The translations under genes and the position numbers were made by a program. From positions 1 to 33,957 of the forward strand of contig JAMASS010000045.1 in NCBI GenBank assembly GCA_024761205.1: a DNA stretch of 33,957 nucleotides. The letters are read 5' to 3'. Within the stretch, counting starts at the first letter, position 1, and each line of letters starts with the position of its first letter. This stretch comes from Limisphaerales bacterium. Lineage in GTDB: Bacteria; Verrucomicrobiota; Verrucomicrobiia; Limisphaerales; AAA164-E04. Of the stretch, positions 1-8,330 are shown piece by piece. Below the pieces are notes generated by a model. The model searched no databases and was not told the origin of the DNA. It saw only the letters and a list, made by a program, of their open reading frames with translations.

Positions 1-2
1 CG

Positions 3-126
3 GACAAGCTCTTTGTCGGCCAGGACTTGCTCTATTGCGCAATGCCAGATCGAGATAAAATCTTCACCCTGGCCTACCAATCCAAAAGAATATCCTATCT
101 GAAACGATTCAAGTTTGGAGGAACAA
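3..126 (+). pseudogene. Topoisomerase IV/gyrase A-like fragment
   Basis: An open frame entering from the left edge reads DKLFVGQDLLYC, then DRDKIFTLAYQ, then YLKRFKFGGTI. This pattern (a short 'D..xIYTLxY' strand followed by 'YxKRFxxGG') is what I associate with the C-terminal part of ParC/GyrA-like topoisomerase subunits in Bacteroidetes and PVC bacteria. The similarity ends at about 126, exactly where IS1595-transposase-like sequence begins in another frame, and the frame stops with TAG at 189-191. It is therefore a truncated fragment rather than a working gene. Identification is by motif memory only; another beta-pinwheel-like protein is possible. Confidence 0.45.
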
Positions 127-127
127 T

Positions 128-695
128 ATGGGCGGCAAGGAGAAGAATAAGCACGCTCGTCAGAAAGCTCGAGCAGGACGAGGCGCGGTAGGGGAAGATA
201 CCCATCTTGGGTATGCGTGAGAGGGGCGGGCAGATGCGCGCCTTCCCTGTCCCTAACACCACCAAGTCCTGTTTGCAGCGGCTCATCAAGAAGCACGTCC
301 GTCCAGGTTCACGGATTTACACCGATGAACACCGATCCTATCTCGGCTTGAATGAAGATGGCTATGAACATGAATCGGTGGATCACCATAAGGGTGAATA
401 TGTCCGAGGGGAAGCCCATACCAACTCCTTTGAATCCTTCTGGGCTTTGCTCAAGCGAGGATATCATGGCACTTTTCACTAGTTCAGCCCGAAGCATATG
501 GCCAGTTATGTGAGGGAATTTGCCGGGAGACTGAATCTCGGATTTGACAGCACGACTTGTTTGGATACATTGTTACAAGGGATGCTTGGCAAGCGTCTCA
601 CTTGGAAACAACTGACACAGGCAACACTGCAACTATACCCGAACAGACATGATCCAGAAAAAAGAGACCAACCCGCTCTATGGCAGGTTCAGTGA
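128..695 (+). pseudogene. Broken IS1595-family (ISXO2-like) transposase
   Basis: The translation matches the catalytic half of an IS1595/ISXO2-like DDE transposase. GGKEKNKH opens it in one frame (from 131). An apparent extra G in the G-run at 191-194 shifts the frame, after which MRERGGQ, YTDEHRSY (catalytic Asp) and the NSFESFWALLKRGYHGT block with the conserved Glu follow. An in-frame TAG at 480-482 interrupts the conserved stretch just before FSPKH, probably where a Trp or similar codon stood; the frame continues to GKRLTWKQL and ends at 693-695. The N-terminal zinc-ribbon part is missing, replaced by the topoisomerase-like fragment. With two lesions and a missing 5' part it should be inactive. 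I could not identify terminal inverted repeats. Confidence 0.8.
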
Positions 696-831
696 CATCG
701 TAAAATCTCTCATGCAGGAGCGGCCAAGCAAACTCCCTTCTCTTCCGCCGATGCCTCGTAAAAAGCGGGGCAAATCGGAGGAGGAAGAACCTGTGTTCCT
801 CAAAGGCATCGCCCCTTGGGTGAAGGATTAA
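649..831 (+). CDS. Small hypothetical protein at the IS remnant's 3' end
   Basis: A 60-codon frame overlaps the last codons of the transposase remnant in a different frame. The product is basic and proline-rich in the middle (KLPSLPPMPRKKRGK), then has a run of Glu and ends GIAPWVKD. There is no clear Shine-Dalgarno before the ATG, and no family is recognised. It may be a conserved tail gene of the IS, the end of the disrupted host gene, or a chance frame. Confidence 0.25.
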   Translation: MIQKKETNPLYGRFSDIVKSLMQERPSKLPSLPPMPRKKRGKSEEEEPVFLKGIAPWVKD

Positions 832-911
832 ATTAAAAACCTGAAACTTTCCGTCACTGTCGACATTCATTTTTAAATGGAATTTACTGAATTTTAAAAA
901 GAGGAACACCG

Positions 912-1379
912 ATGAATGACAGCAAACCGGCTGAATTGGTTGAAGATCAGATTTTGTGGTTACGAAAAGAGCTTTGCACGACGCCCATGCAGCTCATCAA
1001 GCTAGTCTATATTGCCCATGGATGGATGTTAGGGCTGCATGGGCGTTCTTTAATATCGGAACATGTTGAAGCATGGACATATGGCCCTGTTATTCCGAGC
1101 ACGTATCGCCGCTACAAATCATTTAGAGGAAGCAAGATAACGAGTGATCCTGTTGACCGGACTAAGGATTTTACAGAAGAGCAATCCGAGCATATTCAGG
1201 AGGTTGTTGATGCTTACCTCGAGTATAGCGGGATTGTGTTATCCGCTATTACCCATCAAGAAGGAACGCCTTGGGAGGTCACTTGCCGAGAATTCGGAGA
1301 CGGATGCATCATCCCTAATGAAGTGATTAAGCGATACTACAAAAGATTAGCCGATGAAGGGATCAGAAAATCGAAATAA
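912..1379 (+). CDS. Panacea-domain (DUF4065) antitoxin-like protein
   Basis: This 155-residue soluble protein shows the Panacea/DUF4065 (SocA/GepA-type) layout. An N-terminal helix carries MQLIKLVYIAHGWML (the usual 'KLLYLAQGWHL'-type block, residues about 27-41). It is followed by EHVEAWTYGPVIPSTYRRYK (the 'EAWxxGPVxxxxY' block) and a C-terminal helix with VVDAYLEYSG and THQEGTPWE (the 'TH..GPW' signature). In this family the domain neutralises many unrelated small toxins in two-gene PanAT operons. GAGGA at 903-907 is a good ribosome site for the ATG. The next gene starts inside this one (26-bp overlap), as expected for a coupled toxin-antitoxin pair. The surrounding DNA is AT-richer than the core genes, suggesting transfer. 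Domain call is firm; the antitoxin role is inferred from family and context. Confidence 0.8.
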   Translation: MNDSKPAELVEDQILWLRKELCTTPMQLIKLVYIAHGWMLGLHGRSLISEHVEAWTYGPVIPSTYRRYKSFRGSKITSDPVDRTKDFTEEQSEHIQEVVDAYLEYSGIVLSAITHQEGTPWEVTCREFGDGCIIPNEVIKRYYKRLADEGIRKSK

Positions 1380-1665
1380 ACCTCCTGTTTCACCGGAGAA
1401 CCAAGAGGTTTCATTAGATTTAGCTACATGCGAAGATAGAGAAATGAAGTATTGTGCATTCGATCATGAATCAAAGCATTATGCTACGAAGGCCGAACTC
1501 CAGGAATTGAGAACAGAAATTCAAAAAGAGGGAAGAGAAGTTGAAAAAGCGTTAAGAGAATCTGAAAAAAGAATTACTAGTGCTCTTACAAGGATACTAG
1601 TCGCGATAGTTATTGCGGGAATAGTGTTCGTATTCAAGGATTCTTTACTAAATCTATTCTCTTGA
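1354..1665 (+). CDS. Coiled-coil, single-TM protein; candidate PanT toxin
   Basis: This 103-residue protein begins within the 3' end of the Panacea gene. Residues 1-40 are polar. Residues about 44-80 form a charged amphipathic stretch (YATKAELQELRTEI onward), typical of a coiled coil and reminiscent of short DUF1640-like proteins. The last 25 residues form one hydrophobic segment (ILVAIVIAGIVFVF) ending DSLLNLFS. Some toxins paired with Panacea antitoxins are small membrane proteins, so a membrane-acting toxin is a reasonable inference. No catalytic motif is visible. It could instead be a harmless partner or an accessory membrane protein. Translation probably depends on coupling to the upstream gene, because no strong Shine-Dalgarno is seen. 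Confidence 0.6.
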   Translation: MKGSENRNKPPVSPENQEVSLDLATCEDREMKYCAFDHESKHYATKAELQELRTEIQKEGREVEKALRESEKRITSALTRILVAIVIAGIVFVFKDSLLNLFS

Positions 1666-1700
1666 CATCCCCCTCTATTCAAGTTAGTAGTTCCCTAAAA

Positions 1701-1870
1701 TATACATTATTCTGTCGCGATGTCAAAGAGAAGAACACCAAGACGGAACTCGTTCTTTTGATCACACCGCGATAAGCCTCCCGCCGAAGACTGCGCCATC
1801 ACGGAAAAGCGTTTGAAGGAATTACCCGAACATCCACATCACCAGAGGGAACCAAGCGTTGACAAGGCCG
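1701..1870 (+). pseudogene. Remnant of a secretin gene 3' end
   Basis: From 1701 one frame reads LFCRDVKEKN then TKTELVLLITPR before a TAA at 1773-1775. This is the characteristic C-terminal end of GspD/PilQ secretins ('..LF....TELVIFITPHI'). A neighbouring frame then reads EDCAITEKRLKELPEHPHHQ, resembling the Glu/Lys-rich tail that follows this strand in some secretins, so a frameshift near 1775 is likely. Only the last 50-odd codons remain. It is not the intact secretin gene at 9251. Confidence is moderate because the match is short and from memory. Confidence 0.4.
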
Positions 1871-1936
1871 AAGACCACCTTTCACGCGAAAGGCGGGAAG
1901 ATACTCTGCTAGTTTACGCGACTTGGCCGCTTCATA

Positions 1937-4633
1937 CTACCCAACCACCAAGTTCACCAGTTTCTTCGGCACTACAATCACCTTGCGCACCGGCTTGTCT
2001 TCGATAAACGACGCCACTTTCGCGTCCTTCAACGCGAGCGCTTCGATCTCATCCTTCGAGGCCGTCTGACTCACCCTCAAGCGCGCCCGCAACTTCCCGT
2101 TCACCTGAACCGGGATTTCGAGGGTGCCTTCGACCAGAAGAGATTCGTCGTAATCCGGCCATTCGCTGTAGGCGAGCGTTCCCGCCTCACCCCCAATCAA
2201 CTTCGAGTAAAGCTCCTCCGCTAAATGCGGTGCAAACGGTGCCAACAAGCACAAGAAGGACCGCAGCACCGATTTCGGCCGCACCTCCCAATGACTCGCT
2301 TCGTTGGAAAGGACCATCAGTGCTGAGATGGCCGTATTAAAATGCATCGCATCCAAATCCTCCGTGACCTTCTTAATGCACGTATGTAGCGCCTTCGCCT
2401 GCTCGGGGGTAGGCTCGCAGTCTTGAATGTTCTTCGAAAGCGCGATCGCACCGAGCAGCTTTGTCGGATCACTCTCCTCCATCGCCAGATTCTGATTGAA
2501 CTCCTTGTCACTATCGGGATCCACAAAGAGACGCCAGACACGCCCCAAGAACCGGTAGACACCTTCCACACCTCCACCCTTGGACTTGCCCTTGGGATTA
2601 GGATTCCAAGGCTTCACCATTTCAAGAGGCCCCATAAACATCTCATACAAGCGAAACGCATCCGCGCCGTAGTCTCTGATGATGTCGTCAGGATTGACTA
2701 CGTTGCCCCGAGACTTGGACATCTTCCGTCCGTCCTCGCCTAAAATGAGCCCCTGATTCACCAGCTTATAAAATGGCTCTGGCGTTGAAACATGCCCTAA
2801 GTCGTACAAAACCTTGTGCCAAAAACGTGCATAAAGGAGATGCAGCACAGCGTGCTCAGTACCGCCGACATAAAGATCGACCCCTGTACCGCCCCCCATC
2901 CAGTATTTCTCTACCTCAGGATCGCAGAATTGTTCATCATTCATGGGATCCAAGTATCGGAGATAATACCAGCAACTCCCCGCCCACTGCGGCATCGTAT
3001 TGGTCTCTCGGCACAGGCCGCCGCCAGCCCGGCACCATTCTTTGGCTCGGGCCAATGGCGGGTCGCCCTCCGGTGTTGGCTTGTAGTCGTCCAAGTCCGG
3101 CGGCAGCAACGGCAATGCCCACGCATCAATCGCCTCGTGGGACTCGCCTCGCCAGACGATAGGAAAGGGTTCCCCCCAATAACGCTGGCGGCTGAACAAC
3201 CAATCGCGCAGCTTGTAATTGATGATCTTCCGGCCTTTACCCGTCTCTTCCAGCCAAGTGGTGATTTTCTTTTTGGCCTGCGCGCTAGGCAAATCATTCA
3301 AGAAATCGGAATTGACCGAGGTGCCTTCCCCGATGAATCCAATCGACCCTACCCCGTCCGGTGCTTGAACGACCTTCTTCACCGGCAAATTGAACTTCTT
3401 GGCAAATTCCAAGTCCCGAGAATCGTGGGCCGGCACGGCCATGATGGCTCCCGTGCCGTAAGTCGCGAGCACATAGTCCGCAATCCAGATAGGAATCTCC
3501 TCACCGTTCACCGGGTTTATAGCAAACGCACCGGTGAAGACACCCGTTTTCTCCTTCGCCAAATCCGTCCGCTCGAGATCACTCTTGTTGGCGGCTTCCT
3601 CACGATAGGCAGCCACGCTTTCCTGACAATCCGCCTTGGTGATCGAACCCACCAAAGTGTGCTCCGGTGACAAGACCATATACGTTGCCCCGAACAAGGT
3701 ATCGGGGCGGGTGGTAAAGACCATGATCGAGCCCGTTCCCTCGGCCAGAGGAAACGTCACCTCCGCACCCTCGGAGCGACCGATCCAATTTCGCTGCATT
3801 TCCTTCAGCGAGTGACTCCACTCAACGCCCTCCAAATCCTCCAGCAACCGGGCGGCATACGCCGTGATCCGCAGCATCCACTGACGCATCGAGCGGCGCA
3901 CCACCGGGTAATTCCCGACCTCACTCCTGCCATCGACGACCTCCTCATTGGCCAACACCGTCCCCAGCTCGGGACACCAATTCACCGGAGCTTCCGCCAC
4001 ATAGGCGAGCCGAGCCTCTCGCAAATAGGCCTCACGCTCCGCCTCACTAGACACATTTTCCGGGTAAGTCAGACTTCCAATCCGCTCCGCCCGATTGGTC
4101 TTTTCATTGAACCAACTGCCATAGATTTGCAGAAATATCCATTGCGTCCACTTGTAGTATTTAGGGTCTGTCGTATTGACCTCGCGACTCCAGTCATAGC
4201 TGAATCCTAGTCTCTGAATCTGCCTTCGAAAATTAGCAACATTCGCCTCCGTGGTCTCACGCGGGTGCTGCCCCGTCTTAATCGCATATTGCTCCGCCGG
4301 TAACCCGAATGCATCCCAACCCATCGGATGCAACACATTAAACCCGCGCGCCCGCTTATATCGGGCCAAAATATCCGTTGCCGTGTAACCCTCAGGGTGT
4401 CCGACGTGAAGGCCATCTCCAGACGGATAGGGGAACATGTCGAGGATATAGTATTTAGGCGGAAGCTCTTGAGCCGAAACCTTTCCCTTAAGCTGGTGCC
4501 GGATCGAAAAAGGATGCGTGCCGGCAATCTCATCGCCCGGATTCCAAGCTTTGAAGGTCTCTTGCTGCAACCAACGTTGCTGCCACTTGGGCTCGATGAG
4601 GTGAAACGGATACGACTTCCGTACAGTCGACAT
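1937..4633 (-). CDS. leuS: Leucyl-tRNA synthetase
   Basis: The 898-residue cytoplasmic class Ia synthetase charges tRNA-Leu with leucine. The HIGH signature is HVGH (residues 76-79), preceded by [10 protein letters not shown]; the KMSKS loop is KMSKS at 637-641 in [13 protein letters not shown]. The editing (CP1) domain shows [12 protein letters not shown] and [13 protein letters not shown], the threonine-rich and Asp motifs of the hydrolytic site. The length is somewhat above the usual 800-880, partly from an N-terminal insert around residues 31-57. The ATG at 4631-4633 is the only start codon after an upstream in-frame stop. The best Shine-Dalgarno (GGAGGTGA on the minus strand, 4655-4662) lies unusually far away, 21 nt, with a run of seven C between. 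The gene stands alone on this strand. Confidence 0.97.
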   Translation of the reverse strand: MSTVRKSYPFHLIEPKWQQRWLQQETFKAWNPGDEIAGTHPFSIRHQLKGKVSAQELPPKYYILDMFPYPSGDGLHVGHPEGYTATDILARYKRARGFNVLHPMGWDAFGLPAEQYAIKTGQHPRETTEANVANFRRQIQRLGFSYDWSREVNTTDPKYYKWTQWIFLQIYGSWFNEKTNRAERIGSLTYPENVSSEAEREAYLREARLAYVAEAPVNWCPELGTVLANEEVVDGRSEVGNYPVVRRSMRQWMLRITAYAARLLEDLEGVEWSHSLKEMQRNWIGRSEGAEVTFPLAEGTGSIMVFTTRPDTLFGATYMVLSPEHTLVGSITKADCQESVAAYREEAANKSDLERTDLAKEKTGVFTGAFAINPVNGEEIPIWIADYVLATYGTGAIMAVPAHDSRDLEFAKKFNLPVKKVVQAPDGVGSIGFIGEGTSVNSDFLNDLPSAQAKKKITTWLEETGKGRKIINYKLRDWLFSRQRYWGEPFPIVWRGESHEAIDAWALPLLPPDLDDYKPTPEGDPPLARAKEWCRAGGGLCRETNTMPQWAGSCWYYLRYLDPMNDEQFCDPEVEKYWMGGGTGVDLYVGGTEHAVLHLLYARFWHKVLYDLGHVSTPEPFYKLVNQGLILGEDGRKMSKSRGNVVNPDDIIRDYGADAFRLYEMFMGPLEMVKPWNPNPKGKSKGGGVEGVYRFLGRVWRLFVDPDSDKEFNQNLAMEESDPTKLLGAIALSKNIQDCEPTPEQAKALHTCIKKVTEDLDAMHFNTAISALMVLSNEASHWEVRPKSVLRSFLCLLAPFAPHLAEELYSKLIGGEAGTLAYSEWPDYDESLLVEGTLEIPVQVNGKLRARLRVSQTASKDEIEALALKDAKVASFIEDKPVRKVIVVPKKLVNLVVG

Positions 4634-4654
4634 AAGGGGGGGATATTGAGAAAA

Positions 4655-4662
4655 TCACCTCC
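4655..4662 (-). promoter_or_regulatory. Distant Shine-Dalgarno of leuS
   Basis: The minus strand reads GGAGGTGA, near-perfect to the 16S 3' tail, but 21 nt separate it from the leuS ATG. The spacer holds a C7 run (4636-4642). No alternative start codon exists between this site and the ATG in frame. Either spacing is relaxed here or initiation is weak or regulated. Confidence 0.4.
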
Positions 4663-4779
4663 AGTCCGCAATCAACTTTTCAAATGAATCGAGTCAAGTT
4701 AACTAAAGAAAAGTCTGCGGCCTAGATTGCGTCCGCCTTGCTGCCGCAGTCCAGGAGCTTCCAAATCCAGCAATCTCAC

Positions 4780-4807
4780 TTGACAAACCAAACCACACAA
4801 TTAGCCT
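4780..4807 (+). promoter_or_regulatory. Possible sigma70-like promoter of the cytochrome pair
   Basis: A perfect TTGACA (4780-4785) is followed after 16 nt by TAGCCT, a poor -10 element. It lies about 95 nt upstream of the cytochrome start, in the only intergenic gap before it. Support is the -35 match and position alone. Confidence 0.25.
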
Positions 4808-4901
4808 GCCGCCGTCATCACCAAAGAAAACCCTAACCCATTGTCATTCTTCAGGCTGGAGCTCCAAGCCCACGGAAGAAGCAGTCGGGATTTACCCAGG
4901 C

Positions 4902-5711
4902 GTGGACGGCAAGAAACAGTCTGAAGGCTATCGGCAATGGCTGCCATTTTCCCTCGTTGCGATCAGCTCAATCGTCGCGACGCTGACCCTCTCTTCCTCG
5001 TGTTCGTCGCTTCCAGATTCGGTCGTCGTCCCGCCAAAAATTGACGGTGCCCATTATGTGGGCAATCAAAAATGCGTCGATTGTCATGAAGATATCACAC
5101 GAACCTTTCATGGCAGTGTCCATTCCCGATTTTTCAAAGACGACGCCAGTTACCATGGTGTCAGCGGATGCGAATCTTGTCATGGCGCCGGGAGCAAACA
5201 TATCCAAGCAGGCGGCGGCCAAGGGGTTTTTATCCACAACCCCGGACGCGACCCACAGCCCTGCCTTAATTGTCATCGGGATAAACATGCCGAGTTTAGC
5301 CTCCCACAACATCATCCGTTACTGGAAGGCCAAATGAACTGCGTTGATTGCCACGAGCCTCACGGCCGCGAGATCTTCAAGCAACCAGGCGGTCTCGGCT
5401 TGGCCCGTCGAGATCAACAGTGCGCTCAATGCCATCGCGAACAAACCCGAAACTTCATCTTCGTGCACGAGGCGATGCAGGACGGCTGTACGACTTGCCA
5501 CCAGCCTCATGGCTCGGTCCATGACAAACTCCTCGTTCAGCGCGATTCGAATCTCTGCCTCCGCTGCCATTCCCAAATGCAATTCGATCCAGCGCAGACA
5601 TTGATGGGAAAGCTCGACCACAGTGCCTTCTTCCAGATGGGAACCTGCTGGACATCGGGATGTCACACGGCGGTTCATGGCTCCATGGTGAACCCAAGGT
5701 TACTTTACTAG
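4902..5711 (+). CDS. Multiheme c-type cytochrome (DmsE/MtrA-like), lipoprotein
   Basis: This 269-residue exported protein carries seven CXXCH heme sites (Cys58, 90, 121, 147, 174, 196, 219) plus a C-terminal CX4CH, CWTSGCH (249-255), giving seven or eight hemes. Paired His in CHEPHG and CHQPHG, and other scattered His, could serve as distal ligands. The N-terminus has a hydrophobic stretch (residues 15-33) ending SSSC34, a loose lipobox, so it is probably a lipoprotein or otherwise signal-peptide-exported. The spacing resembles periplasmic DmsE/MtrA/PioA cytochromes, which usually have ten hemes and about 300 or more residues; this one is shorter. The start is GTG (4902). The next gene, 14 nt downstream, encodes an outer-membrane barrel, the classic partner. 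The role in passing electrons across the outer membrane is inferred from this pairing. Confidence 0.88.
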   Translation: MDGKKQSEGYRQWLPFSLVAISSIVATLTLSSSCSSLPDSVVVPPKIDGAHYVGNQKCVDCHEDITRTFHGSVHSRFFKDDASYHGVSGCESCHGAGSKHIQAGGGQGVFIHNPGRDPQPCLNCHRDKHAEFSLPQHHPLLEGQMNCVDCHEPHGREIFKQPGGLGLARRDQQCAQCHREQTRNFIFVHEAMQDGCTTCHQPHGSVHDKLLVQRDSNLCLRCHSQMQFDPAQTLMGKLDHSAFFQMGTCWTSGCHTAVHGSMVNPRLLY

Positions 5712-5725
5712 CGTCGGACGGAAGC

Positions 5726-8140
5726 ATGATTCCTCACGAACGCCTCTCATCGCTCCCCCGACAAGCCATGATCGGCGGCACGGTTGTAGCCGCTTCATTG
5801 GCGATCGGCCAAGACACAAATTTACCCCAACTCCCAGCGGCAGCCGACCACACCATCAGCTTCAAAGAGGACGTGCTCCCAATTTTGGAAGGACATTGTT
5901 TCCAATGCCATGGGGATGAACGCCCCAAGAGCGGTTTCAACCTCAGACACCGTGAAACCGCCCTCAAAGGCGGAGACCATGGGGAGGACATCATTCCGGG
6001 TGACAGCGCGAATAGCCCCCTCATTCACTACGTAGCCTACCTGGAAGAGGACATGGAAATGCCGCCAATCGGAAAAGCGGAACGGTTGACGAGCCAACAG
6101 GTAGCCACTCTCCGAGCTTGGATCGATCAAGGCGCCGCCTGGGACGCTCGCGAAGATGATAGTTCGTTACAATATATTTTCGAGCCAACCATCGGCTATG
6201 TCACCGTTTCCGGTGATGAACGCAAGTTCCGCGAGCACTGGTGGCAAGACGATGGCTTCACGGGGGGCATCGCGGAACTGAGTCTGAAGGATCAACTCAA
6301 GGAAGGTACCCGGGTCGAACTCCATTCGCGCTCGATCTTCCAAACCGAGGACCATGAAATTGAACTTTCCTTCCGCAAGCCGGACCTCGGCATCATCCAA
6401 TTCGGTTATGACCAATTCCGCCGCTACTACGACGATACAGGAGGCTATTACGAAGCCTTGGGCCAAGACGCGCCCTCCCTCAATCGGGACCTCTACCTCG
6501 ACAACCGTCGCGCCTGGATTGATGTTGGGCTAACGCTCCCCAACTGGCCCACGATCGTCCTCGGTTACGAATATCAGCATCGCGACGGCGAGAAATCGAT
6601 GATCCACCAGGGCCTAGTCTTTCCCACATCCCCACCCGGAGCGGCTGGCAAGGGCATTTTCCCCTCCTCGAAGCACATCAACGAAGAAACTCATATCATC
6701 AAATTAGACGTGCAGCATGAACAGAGTAGCTGGCAGTTCGAGAACTCCTTCCGCGGCGAGTTCACAGAATTCGAAACACGCCGCGAGACGGCCGACTTCG
6801 TCGACGCTGGTTCGACCGTCCCCGCCTCAGCGACACGGGTGGAAGAAGACTACGATCACTTCAATGGCGCCAACACCATTTATGCGGAAAAACAAGTCAA
6901 ACCTTGGTGGCTCTTGTCCGGTGGTTATCTATTCTCCGATCTCAGCGCGGATGCGGGATTCAACCTCGAGACCTTTCTACCGGCCGACCTATCCGCAGCA
7001 CCCTTTCAGGGGGACATCAGCCGGGGCATTATCCTGGACCGCGACTCGCACGTCATCAATGTCAATTCACTCTTTGGTCCGTGGGACGGGCTGAGCTTTT
7101 TCGCTGGCGTGCAGAACGATTGGACGAGCCAGTCCGGTGACGGCGACCTACTCCTCTTTGGCACTATCCCCACACGGCTTGGTTCGAATCTCGACCAAAT
7201 CACGACCGAAGAAAATTTTGGCCTCCGATACACCAAACTCCGCAACACTGTGGTCTACGCCGACGCCAAATTCCAACAAGTGGATATCGGTCAAAAGGAA
7301 AATCAATTTGTCGACGACGGTTTCCCGGCAGACAACGACTTCATGCGGGACACCAACGCCACAATCGATCACAAAGAGTATCGCACGGGGCTGACCTACT
7401 CCCCCTGGCGTTGGGCCTCGATCGACGCCTGGCACCGCCGCCGACTGCGCCAAAACGACTACAACCACGCGCTAGATACAGACCTCGGCACGTTCGCACC
7501 GCCTGGGAATGGATTCTCGGCATTCATTCGATCGCGCAACGTGGATACCGACGATTTCCAGGTCAAGTTAACCTTGAGACCCGCAAGTCGGGTTCGAACC
7601 ACTCTCTCCTATCGCCTTACAGCAACCGACTACGACATCGCAACCGATCCGGTCGTCGATGTGTTCGGAACAGCGTTCTCAGCTGGTCGGTCCCATTCCG
7701 GCAACTACGATGCCCACATCTACACCCTGTCGAACACAATCCAACCGTCGCAACGCATCCGCCTGACCGGAACCACCACCATCAGCGACCTCCGAACCGT
7801 CAGTGAGCTTACAGATAGCACACTCTTGGCGCCCTACGAAGGACAAATCTACACGTTTCTTGGCACAGCAAATGTCATCGTGAACAAAACGCTGACCTGG
7901 GATACCACCTATTCCTTCTCCAAAGCGGACTTTAGACAGAATGATACCGGACTCAACCTCCCTCTGGGGATTGATTATGATCGACACGGTGTGATCACCG
8001 GTTTTTCCCAGCAACTCAACGACACCAGCTCGCTCCGATTGCATTACGGATTCTTCAAATATGATGAACCCAGCTTGGTCGAAGCCAACGATTACACTGC
8101 CTACGGCCTGTTCGCGACCTTTCGGCGGAGCTTTCAATGA
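5726..8140 (+). CDS. PSCyt1 heme domain fused to MtrB/PioB-like outer-membrane barrel
   Basis: The 804-residue product (start chosen at the ATG at 5726, just before a signal-like segment MIGGTVVAASLAIG, residues 15-28) has two parts. Residues about 43-140 are a Planctomycete-type cytochrome c (PSCyt1) module: DVLPILEGHCFQCHGDERPK with one heme site C58-H62, then GGDHGEDIIPGDSANSPL and MEMPP with candidate Met ligands, ending LRAWIDQGAAWD. Residues about 150-804 are rich in alternating aromatic/polar strands (YVTVSGDERKF, FGYDQFRRYYDD, YGLFATFRRSF) typical of large transmembrane beta-barrels of the MtrB/PioB type. An earlier in-frame ATG (5660) would overlap the preceding gene and give a worse N-terminus. 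With the upstream cytochrome it would make a porin-cytochrome conduit. Barrel assignment rests on pattern and neighbour, not on alignment. Confidence 0.8.
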   Translation: MIPHERLSSLPRQAMIGGTVVAASLAIGQDTNLPQLPAAADHTISFKEDVLPILEGHCFQCHGDERPKSGFNLRHRETALKGGDHGEDIIPGDSANSPLIHYVAYLEEDMEMPPIGKAERLTSQQVATLRAWIDQGAAWDAREDDSSLQYIFEPTIGYVTVSGDERKFREHWWQDDGFTGGIAELSLKDQLKEGTRVELHSRSIFQTEDHEIELSFRKPDLGIIQFGYDQFRRYYDDTGGYYEALGQDAPSLNRDLYLDNRRAWIDVGLTLPNWPTIVLGYEYQHRDGEKSMIHQGLVFPTSPPGAAGKGIFPSSKHINEETHIIKLDVQHEQSSWQFENSFRGEFTEFETRRETADFVDAGSTVPASATRVEEDYDHFNGANTIYAEKQVKPWWLLSGGYLFSDLSADAGFNLETFLPADLSAAPFQGDISRGIILDRDSHVINVNSLFGPWDGLSFFAGVQNDWTSQSGDGDLLLFGTIPTRLGSNLDQITTEENFGLRYTKLRNTVVYADAKFQQVDIGQKENQFVDDGFPADNDFMRDTNATIDHKEYRTGLTYSPWRWASIDAWHRRRLRQNDYNHALDTDLGTFAPPGNGFSAFIRSRNVDTDDFQVKLTLRPASRVRTTLSYRLTATDYDIATDPVVDVFGTAFSAGRSHSGNYDAHIYTLSNTIQPSQRIRLTGTTTISDLRTVSELTDSTLLAPYEGQIYTFLGTANVIVNKTLTWDTTYSFSKADFRQNDTGLNLPLGIDYDRHGVITGFSQQLNDTSSLRLHYGFFKYDEPSLVEANDYTAYGLFATFRRSFQ

Positions 8141-8185
8141 CGCCTGCCCACGCCCCGAAAGCGTCACGGCAACCGCCTGCCCACG
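8141..8185 (+). repeat. 12-bp direct repeat after the barrel gene
   Basis: CGCCTGCCCACG occurs at 8141-8152, right after the stop codon, and again at 8174-8185, 33 bp apart. Function unknown; it may be a trace of local duplication. Confidence 0.5.
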
Positions 8186-8330
8186 TTTCCAATTCAAAAG
8201 TGGAATTATAGGCGCATTCGGGCAAAATCCTGGATAGCTTCCTCCTTTTGGAAAAAATTAATGAATTTGAAACTTCTGATCGTCAATTGAGGTAAAACAG
8301 ACAATCAGCCGCCAATAGAAAGGTTCAAAA

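Noticed and set aside
1813-2007. 64-codon plus-strand frame across the leuS 3' end
   Set aside because: It overlaps the certain leuS coding region; only its first part resembles a secretin tail, which is reported as a remnant.
2816-3670. 284-codon plus-strand frame within leuS
   Set aside because: It lies opposite leuS, which has all synthetase motifs; no independent features.
4634-4779. Possible T-box or riboswitch before leuS
   Set aside because: No T-box core sequence or specifier stem is seen in the leader.
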